Origin: an uncultured Alphaproteobacteria bacterium
GTDB lineage: Bacteria > Pseudomonadota > Alphaproteobacteria > Rhizobiales > Rhizobiaceae
Length of the DNA stretch: 64,000 nt
Assembly: GCA_929200315.1 (NCBI GenBank)
Contig: CAKMZB010000001.1
Location: 144,404 to 208,403 of the forward strand
Direction of reading: 5' to 3'
Part shown: piece after piece, positions 1 to 8,454 of the stretch
Position numbering within the stretch: the stretch's first letter is position 1
Layout of the letters: every line of letters starts with the position of its first letter
Translations under genes and position numbers: made by a program
Notes under the pieces: model-generated
The model's input: only the letters and a program-made list of their open reading frames with translations
Databases searched by the model: none
Told to the model about the DNA's origin: nothing

Positions 1-2
1 CT

Positions 3-407
3 CTATTTTTCGCCTTCAAGAGGTTCAAAATTCAGCGCAACACCGTTCATACAATAGCGCAAACCGGTGGGATTCGGGCCGTCTCTAAAGACGTGTCCTA
101 AGTGCCCATCACAATCAGCGCAGCGGATTTCTGTGCGTTTCATGAAGAGCTTACGGTCGGTTTTCTCAGTGACAGCCTCGCCCTCAAGCGGTGCGTAAAA
201 GCTTGGCCAACCGGTGCCGGAATCGAACTTGGCTTCCTGGGCAAAAAGTGGCTTGCCGCAACCAGCGCAAATGTATGTTCCATCACGCTTTTCATCGTTC
301 AGCGGAGAGGTGAATGCACGCTCGGTGCCCTCTTCACGCAGCACGCGAAATTCTTCCGCCGTCAGCTCTTCACGCCATTGTTCCTCGGTCTTTTCAACCT
401 TCGCCAT
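3..407 (-). CDS. msrB: Peptide-methionine (R)-S-oxide reductase MsrB
   Basis: This enzyme repairs oxidised protein by reducing methionine-R-sulfoxide with thioredoxin as electron donor. The 134-residue length fits a cytosolic single-domain MsrB. Two zinc-binding CxxC pairs are visible (C47/C50 and C96/C99). The catalytic cysteine is C119 in the RYCMNG motif, and the typical GTGWPSF and GHLGHVF stretches are present. The last codon before the stop is complete, so the gene is whole despite lying at the window edge. It follows the Mrp operon on the same strand after a 68-base gap and may be co-transcribed, although the gap shows no obvious terminator or promoter. No N-terminal signal is seen, so a cytosolic role is inferred. 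Confidence 0.96.
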   Translation of the reverse strand: MAKVEKTEEQWREELTAEEFRVLREEGTERAFTSPLNDEKRDGTYICAGCGKPLFAQEAKFDSGTGWPSFYAPLEGEAVTEKTDRKLFMKRTEIRCADCDGHLGHVFRDGPNPTGLRYCMNGVALNFEPLEGEK

Positions 408-475
408 TGCCTGTTCTCCGGCTCAATTTGCTGCCTGGAAGGTAGGTAACGAGGGCGGGCCGCACAAGCGCTAAG

Positions 476-2200
476 CTAGCGAACATCCAGCAAATTCAAC
501 GCCAGAACGACGGCGAAAAGGACGGCAAGCCAAAGCACCATCATCCCCGTCGGCAGCACCCGGGCAGCGACGCTGTTTGGCCCATAAATGGCCGCCAAGG
601 CCCGCCCTGCACCGCTGGTGGTGGCATGAAAACCACGGGCGATTTCGCTCCAGATTGTCGAGACCAAGGCGCCGATAAAGCTAAAAATCGCAGGCGCAAA
701 TTTGCGGTAGGTCCAATCGAAATTAATGAGCGTTTCCCGCTTCATAGTGGGCAAAAGACCCGCGCGCAGAAGCAGCATAAAGGCAAGCACCGCAAAGAGA
801 ATGATCTGTCCGTAAGCCAGCACATGTGCGGTGGTGTAGGGCTCATAATGGACCGGGAAAGGCAGCATCGCATAAAGTGCGCCGGGTGCAGTGCCGATAT
901 AAAGACAAGCCGCCGCTGCAAGGCCCATGGCCAGCAGCATAGCGGGCGGAGCGTCCTTCACATCCCGTTTTGGCCCTGATTTCAAGAACATGGAATAGGG
1001 CACTTTCAGCGAGGTATGGGCGATTGTCGCCATTGAGGCGACGTAGAGTGCGAACCAGGCCCAATACTGCCCCGCATAGGCAGCCCCCTCGATGGTCATG
1101 GATTTCGTGCTGAAACCGGCGGTCAATGGCACAGATGCGATGGACGCTGCACCAATGATACAGAAAGCAAAAGTCAGCGGCATGGATCTTGCCAAGCCCC
1201 CAAGTTCGTTCGCTTTTCCCGTGCCTGTTCGATGGATCACCGCGCCGGCCGTCATGAAGAGCAGGCCTTGATAGAGAACCGAGGCAAACGCATGAGCAAC
1301 CGCGCCGTTCAGTGCGATTTGCGTGCCGATTCCGATGCCCACAACCATGAAGCCAAGTTGGCTGTTCAGCGCATGGGCGAGAACCCGTCGCAGGTCGTTT
1401 TCAAGCAGCGCAAAGATGATCGGGAATAGCGCCATGACGACCCCAATCACGATCAGCAGATCCGTTCCCGGAAAGCCCCGCGCCAAGGCGTAGATTGCCA
1501 TCTTGGTGGTGAAGGCGGAAAGGGCCACGGTGCCAGTGATAGTTGCCGCCGGATAGGCGTCCGGCAACCAGGCGTGGAGCAGCGGGAATGCGGCTTTCAC
1601 GCCAAGGGCAACGAAGATTAGCCAAATGCCGGTGGACCAAGTCTCCGGCCCCGCGCCGGTGAGATTTTCAAAGGCAATGGAGCCGCTTGCCTGGTAGTGC
1701 ATCGCGATACCGGCGACCAGTACGATGCCAGAGCCGACTTGCACGAAAAGATAGCGCATCCCTGCACTGAAGGCTGCGTTGGTGCGGTTGGCCCAGATAA
1801 GGAAAACCGAGGAAAGCGCCGTGATTTCCCAATAGACAAAAAGCGCCACCAGATCCCCGGCCAGCACCGCGCCGATGGCAGCTCCGGCATAGAGCATCGT
1901 TGCAATCTGCTGCACCCGATCCCGCACCTGCGCTGCGTAGATTGCGACCAGAATTGCGGCGATGGAGAAGAGTGTTGAAAAGAGTGTCGAGAGCTTGTCG
2001 ACGCGCATTAATTCCAACTCCAGCCCGGCAATGGAGATTGGGAGTCCGGTCTGCGCATTCCACGTGAGATAGAGCGCAACGGCGGGGGCGGCGATCGTGA
2101 CCAGAACCCGCAGAATATTGGGCAGGAAGAGGAGCAGAATTGCGCCGATGAACAGCGGTGCCACAGGCGTCATCAGGAAGGGCAGTACAGTCTCAAACAT
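476..2200 (-). CDS. Mrp-type antiporter, NuoL/N-like proton-conducting subunit (third copy)
   Basis: This is a polytopic inner-membrane protein of the NuoL/M/N and MrpA/D family, 574 residues, last in the Mrp operon. The conserved TM5 glutamate is E125 in the VYWEITAL context. The conserved TM7 lysine is K202 in the ALGVKAAFPLLHAWLP motif. It overlaps the preceding small gene by 8 bases. It is longer than the other two antiporter-like subunits and carries a C-terminal extension with further hydrophobic segments. No full-length MrpA is encoded here. This protein plus the separate DUF4040 subunit may therefore do the job of MrpA, which is an inference from gene content. Annotation pipelines would probably call it MnhD or NuoL-like. 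Confidence 0.88.
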   Translation of the reverse strand: MFETVLPFLMTPVAPLFIGAILLLFLPNILRVLVTIAAPAVALYLTWNAQTGLPISIAGLELELMRVDKLSTLFSTLFSIAAILVAIYAAQVRDRVQQIATMLYAGAAIGAVLAGDLVALFVYWEITALSSVFLIWANRTNAAFSAGMRYLFVQVGSGIVLVAGIAMHYQASGSIAFENLTGAGPETWSTGIWLIFVALGVKAAFPLLHAWLPDAYPAATITGTVALSAFTTKMAIYALARGFPGTDLLIVIGVVMALFPIIFALLENDLRRVLAHALNSQLGFMVVGIGIGTQIALNGAVAHAFASVLYQGLLFMTAGAVIHRTGTGKANELGGLARSMPLTFAFCIIGAASIASVPLTAGFSTKSMTIEGAAYAGQYWAWFALYVASMATIAHTSLKVPYSMFLKSGPKRDVKDAPPAMLLAMGLAAAACLYIGTAPGALYAMLPFPVHYEPYTTAHVLAYGQIILFAVLAFMLLLRAGLLPTMKRETLINFDWTYRKFAPAIFSFIGALVSTIWSEIARGFHATTSGAGRALAAIYGPNSVAARVLPTGMMVLWLAVLFAVVLALNLLDVR

Positions 2201-2456
2201 CCTCGCTCACCTCCTCCTCTTCAGTCTGATCGACTTTACCGTAATAGTCCTCACGCCGCGCAAAAATGGGGCGCAGGACACGTGCCAGGAGGATTGTGCC
2301 GCAGACCGTGAGAAAGGATACGACAGCATAGAAGCCCGGCATTTCAGCGACTTCCACCTTGTCGTAGCGCAGACCAAAAAGATCAGCGGCGACAAACACT
2401 GCACCCATCACGACCAGCGCGACAATGATGTTTTTGAGGGTCACGCGGTCAGCCAT
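2193..2456 (-). CDS. Small two-helix membrane protein of the Mrp operon
   Basis: This 87-residue protein has two hydrophobic helices (about residues 9-27 and 40-60) and a highly acidic C-terminal tail, EEEEVSEDV. I chose the ATG at 2456 because it overlaps the upstream antiporter stop by only 8 bases; an earlier start at 2489 would give 98 residues and a deeper overlap. It is not an Mrp subunit I recognise by name. Its position between two antiporter-like subunits suggests an accessory or assembly subunit of the same complex. It could correspond to one of the small extra subunits seen in Mrp/Mbh-like complexes, but sequence alone does not show which. Confidence 0.75.
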   Translation of the reverse strand: MADRVTLKNIIVALVVMGAVFVAADLFGLRYDKVEVAEMPGFYAVVSFLTVCGTILLARVLRPIFARREDYYGKVDQTEEEEVSEDV

Positions 2457-3960
2457 TTGCGCCTCCGACAATCGGGGTGAGGAAAGCAACGATTTCGCCG
2501 GTATAGAAGAAGAGTACGAAGCAGCCGATTGCCGTTATTGCCGGGGGCAACCAGCAGAATAGCGGCGCTTCGGAGATGCGCTCACGCCAGCTTCCACCAT
2601 GCAAGGCTTGCGCTTCCGGCGTGAAGAAACCGCGGGCAAAAACAGGTAGAAGATAGGCGACCGAAAGGAGCGACGACAGCATCAACACGCCCATCAGGAT
2701 CAATTGATCAGTCTGTGCCGCACCCACCAGCAACATCCATTTTGACCAGGAGCCGACCAGCGGCGGGAGGCCGATAATCGAAAGCGAACCAATGCCAAAG
2801 GCGATGAAGGTGATCGGCATCGCTCGTCCAAGGCCTCGCATGTCTGAAATTTCAGTCTTGTGCGTCGCCACATAGATTGCACCTGCGCACATGAAGAGCG
2901 TGATCTTGCCCACCGCATGGGTGACGATATGCAGCCCGCCGCCAAGGGCTGCGGTGGAGTTCGCCATCGCCATGGCAAGTGTGATGTAGGACAGCTGCCC
3001 GACCGTCGAATAGGCCAGCATCTTTTTCAAATTGTCCTGTCGCAAAGCCACAATGGACGCTGCCAGTATGGAAAAAGCGGCAACCCAAGTCAGCCAAACG
3101 CTTGCACCGGTGCTCGAGAGCGTATCGATACCAAAGACATAGACCCCGACTTTCAGCATCGAAAAAACGCCCGCCTTCACCACCGCAACGGCGTGAAGCA
3201 GGGCGGAAACCGGGGTCGGCGCGACCATGGCTGCGGGCAGCCAGCGGTGGAATGGCATGAGCGCGGCCTTACCGATGCCGAAGGCGAAGAGGGCAAGGAT
3301 GAAGGGCAGGAGGTTGTCTGAAACCTTGCCTGCCAGGAACCCACCTTCCACGAAATCGAGCGTGCCCGTGGCGGCGTAAGTCCAGATGATGCCCGTGAGC
3401 AAGAAGACGATGGACGTACCCATCAGGATACCGAGATAGGTCCGTCCCCCGCGCCGCGCAGCATCATTCTCCTTATGTGCCACAAGCGGGTAGGTGGAGA
3501 CTGTGAGGAGTTCGTAGAAAATAAACAAAGTCAGAAGGTTCGCCGCAAAAGCGATGCCCATGGTGGCGAAGATCGCAAAGGCAAAGCAGGCGAAGAACCG
3601 GGCGTGTTTTGTTTCATTGTTCCCGCGCATATAGCCGATGCCGTAGATATGCGTGAGGATCCAAAGGGACGAGGCAACGAGCGCGAAGACGGCCCCCAAC
3701 GGCTCCACCTGAAAGGCAATTGTTAGCCCCGGTTGGAAGACAATCAGATCAAGCGCAAAGCTCTCACCACTGGCGAAACGCATGGCAATGACGGTTACCA
3801 CAGCGAAGATCGCGATGGTGAAGATGAAGGTCAGTCCGTCACGCAAATTGGGCATGGAGCGGAAGACGAGATTCCCCAGAGTTGCAGCCAGCGGCAGCAA
3901 CATGGAAAGCAAGATCAGATCACCGGCTGAGGCCGTTTGGAGGATGTCCCATGGGTTCAT
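2449..3960 (-). CDS. Mrp-type antiporter, MnhD-like proton-conducting subunit (second copy)
   Basis: This is a 503-residue polytopic protein of the NuoM/MrpD family that would conduct H+ or exchange Na+ for H+ in the inner membrane. The TM5 glutamate is E150 (FIFYELLTVSTYP). The TM7 lysine is K231 (GIGKAALMPFHRWLP). A second lysine lies in the AVVKAGVFSMLKVG segment. It overlaps the upstream antiporter gene by 4 bases (ATGA), so translation is probably coupled. It differs clearly from the copies on either side, so this is an old paralogue rather than a recent duplication. Its separate role from the other two copies cannot be read from sequence. Confidence 0.9.
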   Translation of the reverse strand: MNPWDILQTASAGDLILLSMLLPLAATLGNLVFRSMPNLRDGLTFIFTIAIFAVVTVIAMRFASGESFALDLIVFQPGLTIAFQVEPLGAVFALVASSLWILTHIYGIGYMRGNNETKHARFFACFAFAIFATMGIAFAANLLTLFIFYELLTVSTYPLVAHKENDAARRGGRTYLGILMGTSIVFLLTGIIWTYAATGTLDFVEGGFLAGKVSDNLLPFILALFAFGIGKAALMPFHRWLPAAMVAPTPVSALLHAVAVVKAGVFSMLKVGVYVFGIDTLSSTGASVWLTWVAAFSILAASIVALRQDNLKKMLAYSTVGQLSYITLAMAMANSTAALGGGLHIVTHAVGKITLFMCAGAIYVATHKTEISDMRGLGRAMPITFIAFGIGSLSIIGLPPLVGSWSKWMLLVGAAQTDQLILMGVLMLSSLLSVAYLLPVFARGFFTPEAQALHGGSWRERISEAPLFCWLPPAITAIGCFVLFFYTGEIVAFLTPIVGGANG

Positions 3961-5504
3961 CGGCCTGGCACCCCTATGATCCGCGCGCCATCAGCAACGA
4001 AGCCGCCATCAAGCAGGCTTTCCCCCGCGGTGCGGGCAACGGACACAAGGCCGTCGGCATCAAAACCGGTCCAAACGATTGCAACGACGAGAACCCAGAT
4101 CGGGATAAGCATGGTCAGCGGCGCTTCTCTCTTTGCCGCACCCTCTCGCGCAGGTTGGAGATAAAGTACCTCCACCAGCCGCCAGACATAAACAACTGCG
4201 ATGAGGGATGAAGCTACAATTGCTGCGGCAATGGGCCAGAGATCCGCTTCGAAAGCGGCCTGGATCAGCACCCATTTGGAGACAAAACCCACCGTTCCTG
4301 GAATGCCTATCAGGCTAAGCCCACCCACAACAATCGCCGCGCTGGTCCAGGGCATTAAGCGCGCCTGACCTGCAAGATTGTGCATCATCGGCCCGCCTGT
4401 GCGGTAGATGATGGCACCAACGGCCAGAAAGAGTGCGCCCTTGGTAAGCGCATGGGCGAAGAGATGCGTAAAGGTCGCGGTAAGCCCGGTAGCGGTGAGC
4501 AGCGTCAGGCCCAGGAGCATGTAGCCAATTTGCCCAAGGGATGAGTAAGCCAGCAGTCGCTTCACGTTTTGCTGGAAGACGGCCACGAAAGAGGCGGTAA
4601 ACATCGCCAGCAATGCCAGCGGTAGGACAACGAATTGTAGCGTGTCTCGCTCGAAAGGATAGTCGATCTGAAACACGGAAAAAACAAACCGGGCGAGCAC
4701 ATAGATCGCGACCTTTGTCGCCGTTGAAGCGAGGAACGCGGAGATTGTAGTTGGCGCGAATGTATAGGCACCCGGCAACCAACGGTGCATCGGATACATC
4801 GCGATCTTCAGACCAAGGCCGACGACTATGAAGCCATAAGCCGTGCGAACCGTGCGGTTTTCTGCATCAACTTCCGCCAAACGGCGACCAAGATCAGCAA
4901 GGTTCAATGTGCCGGTGACCATGTAAATCATGCCAAGGCCGATGACAAAGAAGGTCGCGCCGAGAGTGCCGAGGACCAGATAATCATAGGCTGCGGAAAG
5001 TGCCCGCTTGTCTTTCGCCGCGCCCATTGCGACCAGCGCATAGGTGGAGAGGGACGAAATTTCCAGGAACACAAAGACGTTGAACGCATCTCCAGTCACC
5101 GCAACGCCCATCAGGCCGGTGAAGCAGAGTAAGAAGCAGGCATAAAAAAGCGTATGCTGCCTTTCGGCCACCTCCTGCTCGATAGAGGTGCGCATATAGG
5201 GCAGCAGGACGGTTGCCATCATCGAGACGATCAGCACGACAAGCGCGTTGGCTGCATCAACTCGGTATTCGATACCAATGGGCGGTGCCCAGCCGCCGAT
5301 GGCGTAGGAAAGCACAGTGCCGTCGGCAGTGATGGTGACCATCTGCGCCGCGAGGCCAAAGGAGGTGACAGCAGAAAGCCAGGTTACAATAAAGGCCGCT
5401 ACACGGTTCACCATTAGAATCGCGAGAGGCGAGGCGATCAGCGGAACTGCAATCGCCAACAATGGGCCGTGCTGGGCCGTAAAGGTGGTGATGGCCTCTA
5501 TCAA
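3957..5504 (-). CDS. mrpD: Mrp-type antiporter subunit D, NuoM-like (first copy)
   Basis: This 515-residue membrane protein follows mnhC directly, the usual position of MrpD/MnhD. The key membrane-embedded residues are present: E148 in the VFLEISSLSTYALVAMG helix and K233 in the GLGLKIAMYPMHRWLPGAY helix. About 14 hydrophobic helices are spread across the protein. It overlaps mnhC by 4 bases (ATGA at 5501-5504). Of the three antiporter-like subunits here, this one best fits the canonical MrpD by position. In the known complex MrpD takes part in proton uptake and pumping at the inner membrane. Confidence 0.92.
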   Translation of the reverse strand: MIEAITTFTAQHGPLLAIAVPLIASPLAILMVNRVAAFIVTWLSAVTSFGLAAQMVTITADGTVLSYAIGGWAPPIGIEYRVDAANALVVLIVSMMATVLLPYMRTSIEQEVAERQHTLFYACFLLCFTGLMGVAVTGDAFNVFVFLEISSLSTYALVAMGAAKDKRALSAAYDYLVLGTLGATFFVIGLGMIYMVTGTLNLADLGRRLAEVDAENRTVRTAYGFIVVGLGLKIAMYPMHRWLPGAYTFAPTTISAFLASTATKVAIYVLARFVFSVFQIDYPFERDTLQFVVLPLALLAMFTASFVAVFQQNVKRLLAYSSLGQIGYMLLGLTLLTATGLTATFTHLFAHALTKGALFLAVGAIIYRTGGPMMHNLAGQARLMPWTSAAIVVGGLSLIGIPGTVGFVSKWVLIQAAFEADLWPIAAAIVASSLIAVVYVWRLVEVLYLQPAREGAAKREAPLTMLIPIWVLVVAIVWTGFDADGLVSVARTAGESLLDGGFVADGARIIGVPGR

Positions 5505-5935
5505 ACCGCCCGCGCCTCTTCATTGTCACGCTCGTCTTCACGTGCTGTTTCGGCAAGCGACTTCGCTCGGTCGATCTCCAGTACTTCGTCCTCTTCGATG
5601 GTGCCGTAGGCCTCGTTGATACGCACGATCAGCGCCAGCGCGAGTGCGGTTGTGGCGACGCCAACGACAATTGCGGTGAGGATTAAGACGTGGGGAAGGG
5701 GGCTTGAATAGACGGCGTTTGGATCAGGAATTTCAATCGGCGCAGTACCACCAGCGATCTTGCTCATGGAAATGTAGAGCATGAAAACGGAGGCCTGAAA
5801 GAGGTTCAGCCCAACGACCTTCTTCAGGAGGTTGCCGCGCGCCACCACTATGTAAAGCCCCGTCATCATAAGGATGACAAAGAGCCAGTAGTTGAGATGC
5901 GTGCCGATAAAGGCTGTATCGAAGAGCAAGGACAT
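5501..5935 (-). CDS. mrpC: Na+/H+ antiporter subunit C (MnhC/MrpC, NuoK-like)
   Basis: This NuoK-like subunit of the Mrp complex has three hydrophobic helices in its first 110 residues, including the family stretch LLKKVVGLNLFQASVF, and a charged C-terminal extension of about 35 residues. I chose the ATG at 5935, four bases after the mnhB stop, which gives 144 residues starting MSLLFDTAF. The longer frame from 5986 would add 17 unconserved residues overlapping mnhB. The extra acidic tail is unusual compared with the roughly 110-residue classical MrpC. Its function as a scaffold and proton-path subunit is inferred from the family. Confidence 0.93.
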   Translation of the reverse strand: MSLLFDTAFIGTHLNYWLFVILMMTGLYIVVARGNLLKKVVGLNLFQASVFMLYISMSKIAGGTAPIEIPDPNAVYSSPLPHVLILTAIVVGVATTALALALIVRINEAYGTIEEDEVLEIDRAKSLAETAREDERDNEEARAV

Positions 5936-5939
5936 GGGC

Positions 5940-6377
5940 TTACCAATCCGTGTCTTCGATTGAGGGCGGACGGCCAGCAAAGCCATAATAAATTGCCATC
6001 ATCACGCCAAAGACGGTGATGCCAACGCCAAGCTCAATCACAATGATCCCATAGTGCTGTCCGGCCTTAGCGGAGGGTAGGAGCACGTTGTAATCAAGGT
6101 AATTGCCGCCCTGGATCAACGAAACGACGCCGACACCGGCGTAGAGCAGCAGACCAAAAGCGAGGAGGCGCATGACCCATCGGTCCGGGAAGATGGAGCG
6201 CAGGCGTGAGAGGCCGAAAACGATGCCATAGAGGATGAGGGCGACCGCAAAAATCACCCCCGCTTGAAAGCCGCCGCCAGGGCCGAAATCGCCGTGGAAC
6301 TGAACATAAAGGCCGAAAAGTAGGATCGGCGCGACAAGCAAACGGGTGACAACGCGAAGGATGAGGTGATGGTCCAT
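5940..6377 (-). CDS. mrpB: Na+/H+ antiporter subunit B (MnhB domain)
   Basis: This 145-residue protein has four hydrophobic helices and the MnhB hallmark FHGDFGPGGGFQAGVIFA near residues 27-44. I chose the ATG at 6377, one base after the stop of the DUF4040 gene. The longer frame from 6449 would overlap that gene by more than 70 bases and adds an unrelated N-terminus. It is an integral subunit of the Mrp complex and lies in the conserved order DUF4040 - B - C - D. Confidence 0.93.
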   Translation of the reverse strand: MDHHLILRVVTRLLVAPILLFGLYVQFHGDFGPGGGFQAGVIFAVALILYGIVFGLSRLRSIFPDRWVMRLLAFGLLLYAGVGVVSLIQGGNYLDYNVLLPSAKAGQHYGIIVIELGVGITVFGVMMAIYYGFAGRPPSIEDTDW

Positions 6378-6378
6378 A

Positions 6379-6960
6379 TCAGGCCTGCCCATCCTTGCGC
6401 GAGAGCACAGTCTCCCGGTAGCGACGCCGCAAAAAGCCGCCCGATCCACCGATCAGCATTGTGACGCCAAGGCCAGCCACAAAGACCACCGCAACCTCGC
6501 CCATCGTATCAAAGCCGCGATAGCTCGCGAGCACAGCGGTAACGATGTTGGGGACATCAATTTCCTTCGGCGTCCGGGCGATAAAATCTGGGTTGAGATA
6601 GGTCTGCACTGGCGCGTTCGGGTCGCCAAATGCCGGCATATCAAGCGTGCCGTAGATGAGAAACGCGCCAATGATCCCAACGATAATGAGTGGTGTCGCC
6701 GACCAGCGTTTCGGCTTCATTTCATGGCGGGCCGTGAGCGCGATGGTGCCGAGCATGAGGACGGAAGATATGCCTGCGCCAACCGCAGCCTCGGTGAACG
6801 CCACATCCACCGCATCCATGGCAATAAAGAGCAGCGCCGCGAGCAGCGAGAAGACGCCCGACAGCATAACCACGGCAAAGAGTGAGCGCAGCAAAGCTAT
6901 CGCGATTGCGGTGCTAACGAGCGCGAAAAAAAGAAGAAGGGTAACGGCAAGGTCGGTCAT
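6379..6960 (-). CDS. DUF4040 / MrpA C-terminal-like subunit
   Basis: This 193-residue membrane protein corresponds to the C-terminal part of MrpA encoded as a separate gene. Residues 1-80 match the DUF4040 (MbhD-like) pattern, with the hallmark DVAFTEAAVGAGISSVLML. Residues 130-180 match the MbhE-like region, including NIVTAVLASYRGFDTMGE. It overlaps mnhG by 4 bases. In Bacillus-type Mrp these domains are fused to a NuoL-like N-terminus, whereas here they stand alone as in archaeal Mrp/Mbh-like operons. It is expected to sit in the inner membrane against MrpB and MrpC. Confidence 0.9.
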   Translation of the reverse strand: MTDLAVTLLLFFALVSTAIAIALLRSLFAVVMLSGVFSLLAALLFIAMDAVDVAFTEAAVGAGISSVLMLGTIALTARHEMKPKRWSATPLIIVGIIGAFLIYGTLDMPAFGDPNAPVQTYLNPDFIARTPKEIDVPNIVTAVLASYRGFDTMGEVAVVFVAGLGVTMLIGGSGGFLRRRYRETVLSRKDGQA

Positions 6961-7346
6961 TTCTTGCCCACCTTCTTCTTGCGCTTCCGCTTGGTCGTCA
7001 CGTCTTCTACCAGATCCATTGGCCTGGAGCCTGAGACAAAGGCGGCATTTGCAACGGCGTGCGAGGCGGTTGGTCCGGTGATGAAGAGAAAGATAACAAT
7101 GAAGGCGAGCTTCAGCGTCGCCAGAGTGAAGCCGCCCTGGAGCATCATGCCAAAGAGCAGCAAGCCAACCCCTGCAGAATCGATGATGGAGGCAGCGTGA
7201 AGGCGGCTCCAGAAGTCCTGCAAGCGCAACATCCCGAGTGAGCCGATGAAGAGGAAGAACGATCCGCTAAAGATCAACACCCAGGACATAGCGTCGATGA
7301 GGAAGTCCCAGGTCAGCCAGCCGAGACCGGAGGAGAGGTCAATCAT
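6957..7346 (-). CDS. mrpG: Monovalent cation/H+ antiporter subunit G (MnhG)
   Basis: This 129-residue protein has three hydrophobic helices and the MnhG-typical SLGMLRLQDFWSRLHAASI segment near residues 36-54, followed by TGPTASHAVANAA. The C-terminus is strongly basic (TTKRKRKKKVGKK) and would face the cytoplasm. It overlaps mnhF and the DUF4040 gene by 4 bases on each side, so it is tightly coupled in the operon. It is a small structural subunit of the Mrp complex. Confidence 0.92.
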   Translation of the reverse strand: MIDLSSGLGWLTWDFLIDAMSWVLIFSGSFFLFIGSLGMLRLQDFWSRLHAASIIDSAGVGLLLFGMMLQGGFTLATLKLAFIVIFLFITGPTASHAVANAAFVSGSRPMDLVEDVTTKRKRKKKVGKK

Positions 7347-7681
7347 GCGCGTTTCTCCTCCCCTTCTTCGGCAAGTTCGTCCGGCTCGTCCTGGATCATC
7401 GCGCGGTCATCTTCACTTTCCCACGCATCACCGATGCGGCGATAGCGGAAGAATTTCAGCACTGCGATCGTGCCGACGAAATTAATGAGGGCGTAGAGGA
7501 TGGCAATATCGAGAAAGTCCGGACGCCCAAAGAGAAACCCCATCGTTCCGATGAAAAGCACCGTGCAGGTGCCGAACGTGTTGAGCGCAAGAACTCGATC
7601 ATAGAGCGTGTTGCCGATAAACAGACGGATCAGCAAAAGACACATACAAAGGAAAACCGCTCCGGTGGCGAAGGCAAACAT
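7343..7681 (-). CDS. mrpF: Monovalent cation/H+ antiporter subunit F (MnhF)
   Basis: This 112-residue protein has three hydrophobic helices and the MrpF pattern GNTLYDRVLALNTFGT near residues 28-43, followed by the IAILYALINFVGTIAVLKFFRY region. The C-terminal 25 residues are acidic and overlap the mnhG start. It shares one base with the end of mnhE (ATG at 7681). Its role is as a membrane subunit of the Mrp complex. Confidence 0.92.
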   Translation of the reverse strand: MFAFATGAVFLCMCLLLIRLFIGNTLYDRVLALNTFGTCTVLFIGTMGFLFGRPDFLDIAILYALINFVGTIAVLKFFRYRRIGDAWESEDDRAMIQDEPDELAEEGEEKRA

Positions 7682-8187
7682 CAGCGCGCCTCTTCTATGG
7701 AAGCAGCTTTCGCACCCATTGCGAGGAGGTTATCCATGTCTGCGGCCTCGTCTGTGAGGGCATGAACGATGAACTCTCCGCCCTCGGTCTCTACGGTTAC
7801 TGTACCGGGAGTGATGGTGATGGAGTTTGCAAAGAGTGTGCGGCCAAGATCGGTAGATTGCAGGCATGGCACTGAAATGAGGCGCTGGCGGCGCGGCAGT
7901 TCCGGGCTCAGAATCGCTCGTGTTACGGCCCAATCAGCCTTGCCGATCTCAACCGTCAGCCAAAAGAGATAGCGCAGAGCTGCGACGGGCCTAAAGTCCT
8001 TGATCGGCCCTTCGCCAGACAGCAGGCCGAGTCGGCTCATAATCCACACGCAAAGCACACAGGAAAACACGCCAAAGCCCACGATTAATGGCTTGTAGTA
8101 GAGCCCGGATAGGCCGAGCCACAGCAGGCCAAGAATAACAAAGAGCACCAAGGCACGCAAAATCGGCGGCTCCAAACATAGTACCAA
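7681..8187 (-). CDS. mrpE: Na+/H+ antiporter subunit E (MnhE)
   Basis: This is the first gene of the minus-strand Mrp operon. Of its 168 residues, the first 60 or so form two or three hydrophobic helices and the rest is a hydrophilic domain with the MnhE stretch LFANSITITPGTVTVETEG (residues 114-132). No ATG is available in frame near the expected start. The frame opens with TTG at 8187, preceded by a weak AAAGG about ten bases upstream. A start a few codons later is possible. MrpE supports assembly or stability of the complex in studied systems. Confidence 0.88.
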   Translation of the reverse strand: MVLCLEPPILRALVLFVILGLLWLGLSGLYYKPLIVGFGVFSCVLCVWIMSRLGLLSGEGPIKDFRPVAALRYLFWLTVEIGKADWAVTRAILSPELPRRQRLISVPCLQSTDLGRTLFANSITITPGTVTVETEGGEFIVHALTDEAADMDNLLAMGAKAASIEEAR

Positions 8188-8326
8188 GCAGCGGGTATCG
8201 CCTTTCTATCAAGCCGCTATCGCCCTTGCCAGCGATTTCAGCGTCATAAGGCACGAGAACAAACAACCTTCCAGAAGGATCGGCTGTTGCCCCTTTCTGT
8301 TTTCTAAGGTTTCTGCATCGCTAAAC

Positions 8327-8355
8327 TTGACGAGAGAAAAATGGACAAGTATTTA
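8327..8355 (+). promoter_or_regulatory. Candidate sigma-70 promoter of mucR
   Basis: A -35 box TTGACG (8327-8332) is followed by a 17-base spacer and a -10-like TATTTA (8350-8355), about 100 bases upstream of the mucR start. The surrounding 8340-8430 stretch is unusually A/T-rich for this genome, with repeated TATTT steps. MucR proteins are known to bind A/T-rich DNA and repress their own genes, so this is a plausible autoregulated promoter. Identification is by eye. Confidence 0.5.
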
Positions 8356-8454
8356 TATTCAGGAACATGTAAATAAAATACAACCTATGCGTGTATTTCT
8401 ATCGAATCGGTTCCCTCTTTACTTTTCTCATAGATGTCAAAGACTGGAATTCTT

